From: Myxococcales bacterium
GTDB taxonomy: Bacteria; Myxococcota_A; Polyangia; Haliangiales; Haliangiaceae
Length of the DNA: 64,000 nucleotides
Direction: 5' to 3'
Assembly: GCA_016706545.1 (NCBI GenBank)
Contig: JADJJK010000008.1
Location: 1-64,000, forward strand
Part shown: positions 43,901 to 51,590 of the stretch, piece by piece
Position numbering within the stretch: the first letter of the stretch is position 1
How the letters are laid out: each line of letters opens with the position of its first letter
Program-made: the position numbers and the translations under genes
The notes under the pieces: generated by a model
Told to the model about the DNA's origin: nothing
Seen by the model: the letters and a program-made list of their open reading frames with translations, nothing else
The model's database searches: none

Positions 43901-44769
43901 ATGCCCTCCACCGGCCGGTCTGACGTGAAGGGATCGCCCCAGATCGAGAGGTGCGGCTTGCCGTACATCGGCGCGTCGACGACGATGGGCAGGATCTCGC
44001 GGCGATCGACGTCGCCGCGCAGGACCCCGGCGACGTACAGGTTACGGCGCGCGACCGGGTGGTTTGGCTCGACATCGAGGATGGCGTGATCGACCGCCCG
44101 GCTAAGCCGCGGGAACAGATCGGCGAGCACCCGATAGTACGGCACGGTGAGGCGCGCCGGCACCCGCCCGAGCTCAGCCGGGGCTTGCATCTGTCGGGCC
44201 TGCGCGGCGTGCGCTTGCACCGCCGCCAGCTCGGCGGCCGCGCCGCGCAGGTCGCTCAGGTCGAACGCCGGCAAGGTCGGCAGGAGCGCCATGCGGCGCT
44301 CCGTGAGCCACATCGTGATGGCGCTGGAGAGCTGCGCCGAGAGCGCGAGCCCGCGGCCCTCCCAGGCCCCGCCGTCGCCGCTCGGCACCCGCGAGCGCAG
44401 CACCAGGGCGCGCTTGCCAACACCAGCGGCCAGCTCGAGCCACAGCACCTCGTGGCGACGACTGACACGGAACAGCCAGTCCACGCTCTCCTCGAAGTCG
44501 GGGTGGCCGTAGCACAGCGGGCGACCCTGCGAGTCCAAGAGCCGGTCGTCATCGAAGTCCGTCACCGACACCGTCGGGTGGCGAAGGAACCAGTCGAACA
44601 GCAGAGCCGACAGCAGCTTGAGCGTGGGGTAGATCTGCGGCGGCGAGGTCTGCTCGTCGTCGACTACGCTCGCGAGGAACGTGATCCGATGGGGGTAGGG
44701 CAACGGACCCATGCCGCGGCCCCCAAGGATACTCGTCGCGTCCATCGCGCGCGAGTCATCTGGGGGCAT
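40978..44769 (-). CDS. Very large TPR-like protein of unknown function
   Basis: A 1263-residue soluble protein with no signal peptide; ATG 44769 or ATG 44745 may be the start. Residues about 25-150 form a distinct N-terminal domain (LPYPHRITFLASVVDDEQTS; ESVDWLFRVSRRHEVLWLEL) that I do not recognise. From about 300 to 1150 the protein is almost all helical pairs of 30-40 residues with TPR-like AxA and LG spacing (NPYACHNYSLQLAEKGRIEE; LLLAFVHLDIGRLDESIALA). The C-terminus is proline- and arginine-rich. Its composition is gene-like throughout, with no frameshift. Such solenoids scaffold other proteins; the partners are unknown. Confidence 0.75.
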   Translation of the reverse strand: MPPDDSRAMDATSILGGRGMGPLPYPHRITFLASVVDDEQTSPPQIYPTLKLLSALLFDWFLRHPTVSVTDFDDDRLLDSQGRPLCYGHPDFEESVDWLFRVSRRHEVLWLELAAGVGKRALVLRSRVPSGDGGAWEGRGLALSAQLSSAITMWLTERRMALLPTLPAFDLSDLRGAAAELAAVQAHAAQARQMQAPAELGRVPARLTVPYYRVLADLFPRLSRAVDHAILDVEPNHPVARRNLYVAGVLRGDVDRREILPIVVDAPMYGKPHLSIWGDPFTSDRPVEGMGIRHQGIAASLMPANPYACHNYSLQLAEKGRIEESYRWADRATVAGPDFGSAHLDCVRRLRQVGRPGHAYAEAQYRCRDILERAADGKLPVGEAHAPHHAALLLAFVHLDIGRLDESIALADQALTKLPDDPATLEAFAWAQKRVTHWKRDPWLLARAYATEGYHRGDPGRAVSGFMRGRLADAEDLAMLLDALVTLGREDEALVAFRHYQGVDAEGIVGDGKARLVAARAMMLAGELHDAMEQIQIVQLRRNQSRFESEINRLLRLACCWSTPEWEQVIERRLDQGAMHLAMSAARDLADFLPSFDTPLVREALGLRRPFGIEPQWLQELAESLPGAGASAQAILDRLAQPKDDSLRTADALVQEWWSVLVPSSKSREAHAAGAVLALGIALARYLASTSGTPTPVAGAYRHIATEALYVVRRARYQVDSAAVLALLRLLDRLEHCPEWLFDTWLLRVERALDIEAEHGSYLDGLVANLPLVRRYLRGDERIGWEQRLAHDLARDPTQYDAAAALFERVTRAIEGGSAAVAWSAAAETSDSPEAHINVHWLAALANPTGVAAPWMRLARYLFDEGLADEAFEVACRGVSALQDDERSAALSALEARWGASKLEGPFSTSAYEAGLRTASAGNAAEAARHLRWAAAREPQSSAYVERHAMALVQRGAGSEAVRALARVQRGEAPYLIGKAFLESGQPDAALRILRYASRRFRTPEAWQTLATAATLVGEHRVACQALRRAIAAGAHLETPLLARYATALMRVGEFAECEEIATRLIAKAGGDREAKIIGLHCMARALAGQGRHVDGHAYAKAARELGPSRALARELDETMERIVAQETMPVAGGSEDSPERQDFAALEAGDTDLAAEALDSDSWMRVRAALAATEFRQIEENGVPVAAVAIDAARQLLARSIGSLSLDATLCRIRALRILDNAFVQIDPPPPMGSRLSAEQFERQYQDRERRSGRNTGGAAPR

Positions 44770-45425
44770 TTGCGCAGGTGGACGGCGCCGAGGCCTCGCC
44801 AGGGCGGCTTTGGAGGCGCTGTCGAGGTCGCCAATGCGTGCCGAGCGTGCCGAGCGTCGTCGTCGGCGGCATGCCGAGCGTGCCGAGCATGCCGAGCGTC
44901 AGCGAGCGTCGTCGTCGGCGTGCCGAGCATGCCAAGCGTCAGCGAGCGTCGGCGCTGCGGTGCCGCCTTGGGCTCGTCCTCGCGGCGCCGAGCGGGACAA
45001 AAAATGGGACAGAAAAAGGCTAGAGAGCGGCAGCCGCTCGGAAGGGGCCCAAGGCACCCAAGGTCGCAGCGGGCGGTCCAGCGCCGCGTACCAGTCCGCC
45101 CGCCGCGTACCAGTCCGCCCGCCCCGCACCCGCCGCGCGGGCCTTCGCGATAGCGGGCGAGCGCGCGGGACCGCCCTCCGGAGATGTCTGGAGTACAAGG
45201 ATTTCGATAGGCTGCGCGCAGGGTCCAGCACGATGTTTGGCGGCGTCGCGGCTCCTTGGGGAGCGCGCTGGCGCCGCTCCTTGGCCGCCGGCCTGGGCCG
45301 CTTCGCGTGGCTCCCCACGCTCGAAGACTCGTGATATGGTCGAGGCAAGCACGGGGGGAAACCGAACCTTTGCCCCGCGCGCAACCCCAACACGGCTAGC
45401 AAGCGTTCGAGGAGACTCTCGGTCC
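44770..45425. other. Divergent intergenic region with degenerate repeats
   Basis: 656 bp between divergent genes. From about 44828 to 44955 there are imperfect repeats of GCCGAGCGTGCCGAGCATG and GTCAGCGAGCGTCGTCGTCG-like units, which produce Ala/Glu/Arg-rich nonsense frames. From 45063 to 45125 a CGCGTACCAGTCCGCCCGCC unit occurs twice. The last 250 bp, less repetitive, should contain the promoter and leader of the RRM gene. I see no credible gene. Confidence 0.5.
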
Positions 45426-46004
45426 ATGGGTACGAAGCTCTATGTGGGCAATCTGAACTACAACACCACGGAAGATTCGTTGCGAGAGGCCTTCTCTGCC
45501 AACGGTCGCGAAGTGGCGAGTGTGTCCATTATCATGGACCGGGAGACCGGACGATCGCGCGGCTTCGCGTTCGTCGAGATGGCCACGCCAGAAGGCGCGC
45601 AGCAAGCGCTCCAGGAGCTGGACGGCGCGGACCTCGATGGCAGAATGCTACGCATCAACGAGGCCCGCGAGCGCGACGCTCGAGCGCCGCGCCCCTTCAG
45701 TGGGCCTCGCCCCGGTGGTCCGGGTGGCCCCGGCGGTCCTGGTGGTCCCGGCGGATTTGGCGGCGGTGGCGGCGGCGGCTATGCGCCCCGACCCAGCGGT
45801 GGCCCCGGCGGGGGTGGGTTCGGCGGCCCTCCCAGCGGCCCGCGTCCTTTCCCCAGCGGTGCTCCTGCTCCAGGTCGCAACTTTGGTCCGCCAGCGGACC
45901 GCGGCGGTGTCCGTCGCAAAGAGAAGGAGCGCGGTCGCGATGATGACGACCGCGGTCGCCGCGGTCGCCGACGCGATCAGGGAGACGACGGCGATGGATG
46001 GTAG
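45426..46004 (+). CDS. RRM RNA-binding protein with Gly-rich tail
   Basis: A 192-residue protein from ATG 45426. Residues 3-80 form a classic RRM: RNP-2 LYVGNL and RNP-1 RGFAFVEM, with the aromatic residues that stack on RNA. The tail is a run of Gly/Pro (nine-base GGTGGTCC-type repeats at 45712-45760), then Gly/Phe/Pro, then a charged Arg/Asp end with RRGRRR. The layout recalls cyanobacterial and eukaryotic glycine-rich RNA-binding proteins, often cold-induced RNA chaperones. Its stop overlaps the pseudouridine synthase start by 7 bp, which pairs two RNA-related functions in one transcript. Confidence 0.92.
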   Translation: MGTKLYVGNLNYNTTEDSLREAFSANGREVASVSIIMDRETGRSRGFAFVEMATPEGAQQALQELDGADLDGRMLRINEARERDARAPRPFSGPRPGGPGGPGGPGGPGGFGGGGGGGYAPRPSGGPGGGGFGGPPSGPRPFPSGAPAPGRNFGPPADRGGVRRKEKERGRDDDDRGRRGRRRDQGDDGDGW

Positions 46005-46912
46005 GTGAACGCATTCGGTTCGAGGTCGAGGCCGCAGACGCTGGCCTCCGCCTCGATCAAGTGATCGCTCGTCGGATCGCCGACCTGTCCCGCCGCAAGG
46101 CGCGGCTGGTCATCGACATCGGCGGCGTGTTCGTGGACCGCGCTCGCGTCAAGGTCGCGAGCCGTCCGGTGCGCGCCGGCCAGCAGATCGAGGTCGTGCT
46201 CGGTGGTGCGCTGGAGAGAGCCACGCCGGAGCTTGGCCGCGCGGCCCGAGCCGCAGACGCCGAGCGCGCGCCGCCATATCGCCTGGTGTTCGAGGACGAC
46301 GCGATCGTGGTCGTCGACAAGCCCGCTGGCCTGGTGACCGCGCCGACTCCGGAGAGCGATCGCGGCGACCTCTTTGATCAACTCCGACGCCGAGGCACCG
46401 GGCCCGTGTTCCTGGTGCACCGGCTGGATCTGCCCACCAGCGGGCTCCTGGTGTTCGCGCGCAGCGAGGACGCCAACCGCGTCCTGGGTGCTGCGTTCGC
46501 CCGGCACGACATCGAGCGGGAGTACGTGGCGGTGGCCGCGGGCGAGCTGTCCGGTGCCCGTACGATCGATCGGCCCATCCGCGGACGGCGCGCGGTCACT
46601 CATGTCACGTCGTCTGAAGCGCTCCCCGGCGCGACGAAGCTCTGCGTGCGGCTGGAGACCGGGCGGAGCCATCAGATCCGCCTGCACCTGGCCGGCGAAG
46701 GCCACCCGGTCCTGGGTGATTCGCAGCACGGCGGTGAGACCGCGCGGCGGTTTCCGCTGCCGCCGCCTCGGCTGGCGCTGCACGCGCGCGTGCTGGGCTT
46801 CGCTCATCCCTTGACGGGCGAGCACGTGAGCTTCTCCTCCGAGCTGCCCGACGACCTCGCTGGCTGGCTTGGTGCGCTGCGCGACCACGGCGCGCCGCCC
46901 CAGCCGGCGTAG
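45998..46912 (+). CDS. RluA-family pseudouridine synthase
   Basis: A 304-residue enzyme that isomerises uridine in rRNA or tRNA. An N-terminal S4-like domain (RLDQVIARRIADLSRRKARL, about 17-75) precedes the catalytic domain with HRLDLPTSGLLVFA, where D144 is the catalytic Asp, and later the RLETGRSHQIRLHL motif. The exact target (RluC/RluD/TruC-like) cannot be told. ATG 45998 lies inside the end of the RRM gene (7-bp overlap), so its translation depends on the upstream gene. A hairpin follows the stop. Confidence 0.9.
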   Translation: MVGERIRFEVEAADAGLRLDQVIARRIADLSRRKARLVIDIGGVFVDRARVKVASRPVRAGQQIEVVLGGALERATPELGRAARAADAERAPPYRLVFEDDAIVVVDKPAGLVTAPTPESDRGDLFDQLRRRGTGPVFLVHRLDLPTSGLLVFARSEDANRVLGAAFARHDIEREYVAVAAGELSGARTIDRPIRGRRAVTHVTSSEALPGATKLCVRLETGRSHQIRLHLAGEGHPVLGDSQHGGETARRFPLPPPRLALHARVLGFAHPLTGEHVSFSSELPDDLAGWLGALRDHGAPPQPA

Positions 46913-46927
46913 CCTCGAGGCGCGCGT

Positions 46928-46957
46928 CGCTGGTCGCCGGTCGCCCGTCGACCAGCG
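46928..46957. terminator. Hairpin between convergent genes
   Basis: Perfect 9-base arms CGCTGGTCG (46928-46936) and CGACCAGCG (46949-46957) with a 12-base loop lie in the gap between the convergent RluA-type and Dabb-like genes. A position 15 bp after one stop and 32 bp before the other suits a two-way terminator. No T-run follows on either strand. Confidence 0.45.
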
Positions 46958-46989
46958 CGCAAGAGGTGTCAGCGGCCAGGAGCGTGGTG

Positions 46990-47298
46990 TCAGCGCTGCG
47001 CGAAGGTCCAGGTCTTGAGCACCTCGGCCGCGCCGTCGAGCCGGTCCATGATCGCGGCGAGCGCCGGAGCGCCCGCCAGGCGCTCCCAGGCCGCCAGGTC
47101 CGGCAGCGAGATGGTGACGGCGAGATCCCAGCGGATCGCGCTGTCGTCGCCGGGCACGCCGGTCCACACCGGGTGCGGCGCGCACGCGGCGGTGAGCTCG
47201 TCGCGGAGCTTGGCGCAGAGCTCGTCGCGCTGGGCCGCCAGCTCTTGGCGCAAGCGGACAAAGCAGAAGCGCATCACCGTGGAGGAAGCAGAGCTCAT
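46990..47298 (-). CDS. Small Dabb-like (stress-responsive A/B-barrel type) protein
   Basis: A 102-residue protein from ATG 47296-47298, overlapping the HAD gene stop by four bases (ATGA). The pattern of an initial strand (STVMRFCFVRLRQEL), a long helix, then WDLAVTISLPDLAAWERLAG and a final helix ending KTWTFAQR matches small dimeric alpha/beta-barrel proteins of the Dabb superfamily. The resemblance is by pattern only. Known members range from plant stress proteins to polyketide cyclases, so no reaction can be assigned. It is co-translated with the HAD-type phosphatase-like protein. Confidence 0.55.
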   Translation of the reverse strand: MSSASSTVMRFCFVRLRQELAAQRDELCAKLRDELTAACAPHPVWTGVPGDDSAIRWDLAVTISLPDLAAWERLAGAPALAAIMDRLDGAAEVLKTWTFAQR

Positions 47299-48200
47299 GG
47301 CGTCACCGAGGAGAGGAGGTAAGTGGGTTCTGCGGCCGGGCGCCACGCGCCCGAGGAGGTCGCCGCGGGCTGGGCCGCGCGGGCGTGCAACGGATCTTGG
47401 ACATGGCTCCACTGCGAGATCCCATCCACCAGCGCGCTGGCCAGGCCGGCCGCGGCTGCCGCGGCGATGTCGGTCTCCACCTGATCCCCCACCATCACCA
47501 GCCGGTCAGCCCGCAGCCCTCCCAGGATCTGTCGATGCGCGAAGTGCAAGAGCTCGGCGCCCGGCTTGCCCAGCCGCGTGAAGGTGAGCCCGAGCCCGGG
47601 GAACCTTCGCGCCAGGCCTGCCTCGATCATGCAGGCCATCCCGCCTGCGGTGAAGCCAAACTCGCCGGCGCACTTGGGGTAGAGGATGTCAGGGTTGGGC
47701 AGCACGAGCTGGAGCGGTCGACCGGCGGACACCGCGCGCACTGCAGCAGACAGCGTGAGGTCGAGCGCCTCGCGGAAGTCGAAGCCCTCGTCGTCGCAGA
47801 CCACCAGCGCGTCGATCTCCATTCCCTGCCGCAATGGCACCGGCTCGCCGCCGGCCGCGGTGACAAAGGCCAGCGCATCGGGCGTCCCCAGCACCGCGCA
47901 GCGAGCGCCCTCCATGGCGTGACGGGAGAAGTAGCCGGCCAGGAGCATGCCCGCGCTGGCGATGCGCGCTGCCGGGATGTTCAGGTCGGCGCGGGCGAAC
48001 CGCGCCGCGTAGGTCGCCGGCAGGCGGGATGCGTCGTTGCTGCAGATGGCGTAGGGCTTGGCGGTGGCCTCGAGCAGCTCGATGAGCTCGACGGCGCCAG
48101 GCAGCGGCCCGCTGACGTCCACCAGGACGCCATAGGCGTCGAGCAGCAGGCCGTCATGATCGTCCAGCAGGCGACGCATCGTGGTCGGGATCGGGGGCAT
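47295..48200 (-). CDS. HAD-superfamily (NagD/IIA-type) hydrolase-like protein
   Basis: A 301-residue protein from ATG 48198-48200. Motif I is LLLDAYGVLVD: the nucleophile Asp21 is present but the usual second Asp (DxD) is Tyr, as in a subgroup of IIA-type HAD proteins with DxWG or DxYG. A Ser/Asn-containing motif II (ICSNDAS) and motif IV (VMVGDQVETDIAAAAAAGLA) are in place. Members dephosphorylate sugar or nucleotide phosphates; loss of the acid/base Asp could lower or change activity. It is divergent from thyA with 61 bp between them, and coupled to the Dabb-like gene. Confidence 0.85.
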   Translation of the reverse strand: MPPIPTTMRRLLDDHDGLLLDAYGVLVDVSGPLPGAVELIELLEATAKPYAICSNDASRLPATYAARFARADLNIPAARIASAGMLLAGYFSRHAMEGARCAVLGTPDALAFVTAAGGEPVPLRQGMEIDALVVCDDEGFDFREALDLTLSAAVRAVSAGRPLQLVLPNPDILYPKCAGEFGFTAGGMACMIEAGLARRFPGLGLTFTRLGKPGAELLHFAHRQILGGLRADRLVMVGDQVETDIAAAAAAGLASALVDGISQWSHVQDPLHARAAQPAATSSGAWRPAAEPTYLLSSVTP

Positions 48201-48261
48201 GACGGCGGCATTGTAAAGCCAGTGGGAGAAACCGCCTCGCGCTCGGTGTCGACTTTCTGGT

Positions 48262-49053
48262 ATGAAGCGCCGCATGCGAGCGTATCTGGATCTCGTGCAA
48301 CACGTGCTCGCTCACGGCGAGCCGCGTACGGACCGCACCGGGGTTGGGACGATCTCTGTGTTCGGCGCACAGATGCGGGTGGACCTGCGGCAGGGCTTCC
48401 CGCTCTTGACCACCAAGAAGGTGCTGTTCCCTGCGGTGGTGCGGGAGCTGCTTTGGTTTCTGCGCGGCTCCACCAACATCCGGGATGAGCTGACCCAGCA
48501 CACGCCGATCTGGGACGCCTGGGCAGACGCCGACGGTGAGCTGGGGCCGATCTATGGCCACCAGTGGCGCAACTGGGGCGGCACCGGCATCGATCAGATC
48601 CGCGGCGCGATCGACACCATCCAGCGCGATCCTGGCTCGCGCCGCAACCTCGTCAGCGCCTGGAACGTGGCCGATCTGCCAAAGATGCGGCTGCCGCCTT
48701 GCCACGTGCTGTTTCAGTTCTACGTGCAAGACGGGCACCTGGATTGTCAGCTCTATCAGCGCTCCGCGGATCTCGCGCTCGGGGTGCCGTTCAACCTGGC
48801 CAGCTACGCGCTGCTGCTGTCGATGATCGCGCAGGAGTGTCGCCTGACGCCGCGCTACTTCATCCACACCTTCGGCGACGCGCACGTCTATCAGAATCAC
48901 GTCGCCGGCCTGCACCGGCAGCTTGAGCGAACCCCGCTGCCGCTTCCGGTCCTGCACCTCGCGGCCAAGCCAACGCTCGAGCTCGGGTACGACGACATCT
49001 CTCTAGCCAACTACCAGCACCACCCGTTCATCAAGTTCGACGTGGCGGTCTGA
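48262..49053 (+). CDS. thyA: Thymidylate synthase
   Basis: A 263-residue enzyme of standard length (E. coli 264). It methylates dUMP to dTMP using methylenetetrahydrofolate, leaving dihydrofolate. The nucleophile is Cys147 in LPPCHVLFQF. Other marks are RTGVGTISVFGAQMR, the GPIYGHQWRNWGG loop, DLALGVPFNLASYALL and the C-terminal end IKFDVAV, which closes the active site. The dihydrofolate product is recycled by the convergent folA, and the two reading frames overlap by 23 bp at their 3' ends. Confidence 0.97.
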   Translation: MKRRMRAYLDLVQHVLAHGEPRTDRTGVGTISVFGAQMRVDLRQGFPLLTTKKVLFPAVVRELLWFLRGSTNIRDELTQHTPIWDAWADADGELGPIYGHQWRNWGGTGIDQIRGAIDTIQRDPGSRRNLVSAWNVADLPKMRLPPCHVLFQFYVQDGHLDCQLYQRSADLALGVPFNLASYALLLSMIAQECRLTPRYFIHTFGDAHVYQNHVAGLHRQLERTPLPLPVLHLAAKPTLELGYDDISLANYQHHPFIKFDVAV

Positions 49054-49624
49054 CCAGCAGCTTCTCGATGCGGAACTCCAGGTCGTGCTCGCGGTGCGTC
49101 CTGGCGGGCCAGCTCGGATCTGGCTCGCACAGCGCGTCCAGGTCCGGGACGAAGGTGTCCGCGCCGAAGGTGGCGGCGACCCGGGTCAGGTACACCGCGC
49201 GGCAGCGTGGGTGCGCGAGCGCCAGCCGATAGATCTCGGCGCCTCCGATCACGAAGATGTGGCCCAGCTCCGCTCGTCTCCCGAGCTGGGTCAGGGCGTC
49301 CTCCAGCGAGGACGCGACCAGCACGCCATCCGGGACCACCAGCGAGCGGCTGGTGAGCACCACGTTGCAGCGCCGTGGCAGGGGCCGCCCGCCCACCTCC
49401 TTTGACTCCCACGTGCGCCGGCCCATGACCACCGCGTTGCGCCGGCCCGGTGGTGCGGTGGAGGTCAGGCGCTGGAAGTGCTGCAGGTCAGCAGACAGCT
49501 TGGGCCAGGGCAGGGCGTTGTCCTTGCCGATCCCCCACTGCGCGTCGACCGCGAGCACCAGATCAAACTCCGCGTCGGCGGCGCCATGGGGCAGGTCGGC
49601 GGGAGAGGTCAGCGGCGCGTCCAT
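49031..49624 (-). CDS. folA: Dihydrofolate reductase
   Basis: A 197-residue enzyme with the fold marks VLAVDAQWGIGKDNALPWPK, VVMGRRTWES, VLTSR and HIFVIGGAEIYRLAL. It reduces dihydrofolate with NADPH, closing the cycle opened by ThyA. E. coli FolA has 159 residues; here an N-terminal extension of about 20 residues and a longer C-terminus add length. It follows the ubiB-like gene by 16 bp in the same direction, with a pentanucleotide repeat in the gap where a ribosome binding site would be expected. Its 3' end overlaps thyA on the other strand. Confidence 0.93.
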   Translation of the reverse strand: MDAPLTSPADLPHGAADAEFDLVLAVDAQWGIGKDNALPWPKLSADLQHFQRLTSTAPPGRRNAVVMGRRTWESKEVGGRPLPRRCNVVLTSRSLVVPDGVLVASSLEDALTQLGRRAELGHIFVIGGAEIYRLALAHPRCRAVYLTRVAATFGADTFVPDLDALCEPDPSWPARTHREHDLEFRIEKLLVRPPRRT

Positions 49625-49628
49625 GGCA

Positions 49629-49648
49629 GTTCAGTTCAGTTCAGTTCA
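49629..49648 (-). repeat. TGAAC pentanucleotide repeat at the ubiB/folA junction
   Basis: Four perfect copies of GTTCA (TGAAC on the coding strand) run through the stop of the ubiB-like gene and the gap before folA. Because the unit is five bases long, a TGA appears in all three frames. A change in copy number would leave the ubiB-like stop in place but move it by 5 bp relative to the folA start. Confidence 0.8.
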
Positions 49649-51116
49649 GATGGGCGTCAAGCTCAGCGGACTCGCCGAGCGCCTTGTCTGCGGCGGCCGG
49701 CGGCGCCAGCGCCACGGCGCTACGCGCTGCGACCTCGGCCTCGCGCGGGACCGTGGAGGAGGGCTGTCGCAGGTCCGCCCCGGCCAGGCGCGCTTGCGCC
49801 TCGGCCATGAACTTCATGATGTAGGGGAAGCCGACCTGGATGGTGTTGAGCTTGGGCGCGAGGGTGGCCGACAGGCCGAACATGATGACCACCGCGCGCT
49901 CCACGTAGAACCAGCCTTCAGGGTACGCGATGGACCGCATGAGCTCACGCAGCTCCTCACGTCGTAGCTCGGAGTCCGAGAGCTTCTCCACCACGTTCGA
50001 GCTGATCTTGCCGAAGTCCGAGAGGTTCAAGTTCAGCAGCTTCTCGAAGTAGCGGCGGGTGGTGCGCTCGAGCAGCTCGCGGTCGCCACCTTCGGCGACA
50101 AACCCCATGGTCTCGATGCCACGGATGACCAGGTTGTCGTCGCGCATCATCATGCCGCGCAAGATGTCGATCATGCCGTCGGCGAGGTTGTCGGCGACCT
50201 CGCTCGCCGAGCCGAGATCCAGGATGACCAGCCGCACCTGCCCCTGTGGGCCGCGCTGCACGAAGAAGTTGCCGGGGTGCGGATCTGCGTGGAAAAAGCG
50301 ATCCACGAAGAGCTGCTTGTAGAACACCTGGGTGAGCTTGGTGGCGACCGCGTACGGATCTAGCCCCAGCTCCTGCAGCGCGGACTTCTTCTTGATCTTC
50401 ACGCCGTCCATGAACGACATCGTCAGCACCATGGAGGAGGTCCACTCGTGGACCACGGTGGGGAAGAGGACGTCTGGATCTCCCTCGAAGTTCTTGGCCA
50501 TGCGCTCGATGCACCGCGCCTCGTTGGCCAGATCCGTCTCGCGCGAGAGCATGTCGGTTAGCTGGGTGTGGACCCGCTCGATCTGCTGCACGGGGACAAA
50601 CGCGCGATACACGCGCAGCGCCCACCCCAGCACGGTGAGGTCCACGCGGATGACCGTGGCCACGTTGGGGTAGAGGATCTTCACCGCCAACCGGCGGCCG
50701 TGTTCGTCCATCGCCTCGTGGACCTGGCCCAGCGAGGCCGCCGCGATCGGCGTGTGCGAGAACTGCTTGAAGACCTCTGTGGGGTGCTTGCCGAAAGACT
50801 TCACAAAGGACTTGGAGATGGTGCGGTACGGCTGCGGCGGGACCTCGTCCTGCAGTCCCTCCAGCTCCTCGGTGTACTCCTTGGGCAGGAAGGTCCCCAT
50901 GATCGAGAGGATCTGCCCGAGCTTGATGTACACACCGCGCAGCCGCACGAAGCCGCGGTACATGCGTCGGGCGTTGGCCCGGTGGACTTGTCCCCAGTGC
51001 GCGCGCTGGTCATAGCGCTTGGGCCACAGCCGCGCCCACGACATCATCCACAGGTAGCTGAGGAAGATCACGGCGAACACTCGCAGGGCGCGAAGGAGAC
51101 GAACGGCTGCTCTCAT
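49641..51116 (-). CDS. ABC1/UbiB-family atypical kinase
   Basis: A 491-residue protein from ATG 51114-51116; the frame continues upstream but with non-coding character. It begins with a TM-like helix (VFAVIFLSYLWMMSWARLW). Family motifs are all present: KxGQ in YIKLGQILS, the Ala-rich loop AAASLGQVHEA, VKI lysine in RLAVKILYP, HADPHPGNFFV and the DFG-equivalent LDLGSASE. C-terminal hydrophobic stretches are weak. Relatives act in ubiquinone or lipid metabolism as ATPase-type kinases. Whether this one serves ubiquinone synthesis is not shown, since no other ubi gene is nearby. Confidence 0.9.
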   Translation of the reverse strand: MRAAVRLLRALRVFAVIFLSYLWMMSWARLWPKRYDQRAHWGQVHRANARRMYRGFVRLRGVYIKLGQILSIMGTFLPKEYTEELEGLQDEVPPQPYRTISKSFVKSFGKHPTEVFKQFSHTPIAAASLGQVHEAMDEHGRRLAVKILYPNVATVIRVDLTVLGWALRVYRAFVPVQQIERVHTQLTDMLSRETDLANEARCIERMAKNFEGDPDVLFPTVVHEWTSSMVLTMSFMDGVKIKKKSALQELGLDPYAVATKLTQVFYKQLFVDRFFHADPHPGNFFVQRGPQGQVRLVILDLGSASEVADNLADGMIDILRGMMMRDDNLVIRGIETMGFVAEGGDRELLERTTRRYFEKLLNLNLSDFGKISSNVVEKLSDSELRREELRELMRSIAYPEGWFYVERAVVIMFGLSATLAPKLNTIQVGFPYIMKFMAEAQARLAGADLRQPSSTVPREAEVAARSAVALAPPAAADKALGESAELDAHLN

Positions 51117-51590
51117 GGAAGGGCTTTGGTCCGCGCAGGCCAGGATCGCTTGGATGCCGGAGGAACGTTCATGGTAGCACGGCAGGTTCGCTGGCCCGTC
51201 AGGCCGCGGGCGCAGCGCCATGCCAAGATCGCGCCATGCGCGCTGCCGACGTGTGTGTGCTCGGCACGCCGGGCACGCGGCGGCTCGCGACAGGCTCCAG
51301 GTGCCTGCGAGTTCCCCGGACGCACCGCTCATCGCGGCGTGCCAGGACAAACCCTCGGTGCAGATCTCCTTCTCATGCCAGGACAAACCCTCGGTGCAGA
51401 TCCCCCGCAGCGCGCAGCTCGCCCTGCCTTGGCCCAGAAGATCTGGAGATCACTTGCAGATCATCAGCAGGGAGATCTGTCGCCCCATTCCAGTGTCAGA
51501 CCAGTCTGATATCTCTTGAACATTCAAGGGGAACTCCAGGGCTAGTAGGTTGACCTTGACCACCCCCTACCCCTAGCGTAAGGAAGAACC
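51117..51590. other. Intergenic region with a 27-bp direct repeat
   Basis: 474 bp between divergent genes. A direct repeat starting TGCCAGGACAAACCCTCGGT occurs at 51340-51366 and 51376-51402 (period 36). The part near 51490-51560 holds two dyads listed separately and is richer in A+T than most of the window, as expected for a promoter of the RHH-like gene. No gene is supported. Confidence 0.55.
51496..51528. promoter_or_regulatory. Two 14-bp dyads, candidate operator
   Basis: TCAGAC-CA-GTCTGA (51496-51509) and CTTGAA-CA-TTCAAG (51515-51528) are each perfect 6-base inverted repeats around the same CA spacer. Their centres are 19 bp apart, about two helical turns. They lie 63 bp upstream of the start of a gene for a ribbon-helix-helix-like protein, a class that often binds short palindromes in its own promoter. 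Autoregulation is inferred. Confidence 0.5.

Noticed and set aside
44830..45234. Ala/Glu/Arg-rich open frames over the repeats before the RRM gene
   Set aside because: They are translations of GCCGAGCGTG-type repeats and have no domain or start support.
51340..51402. 27-bp direct repeat as an attachment site or CRISPR remnant
   Set aside because: Two copies 9 bp apart with no integrase, tRNA or cas gene nearby; local duplication is the simpler view.
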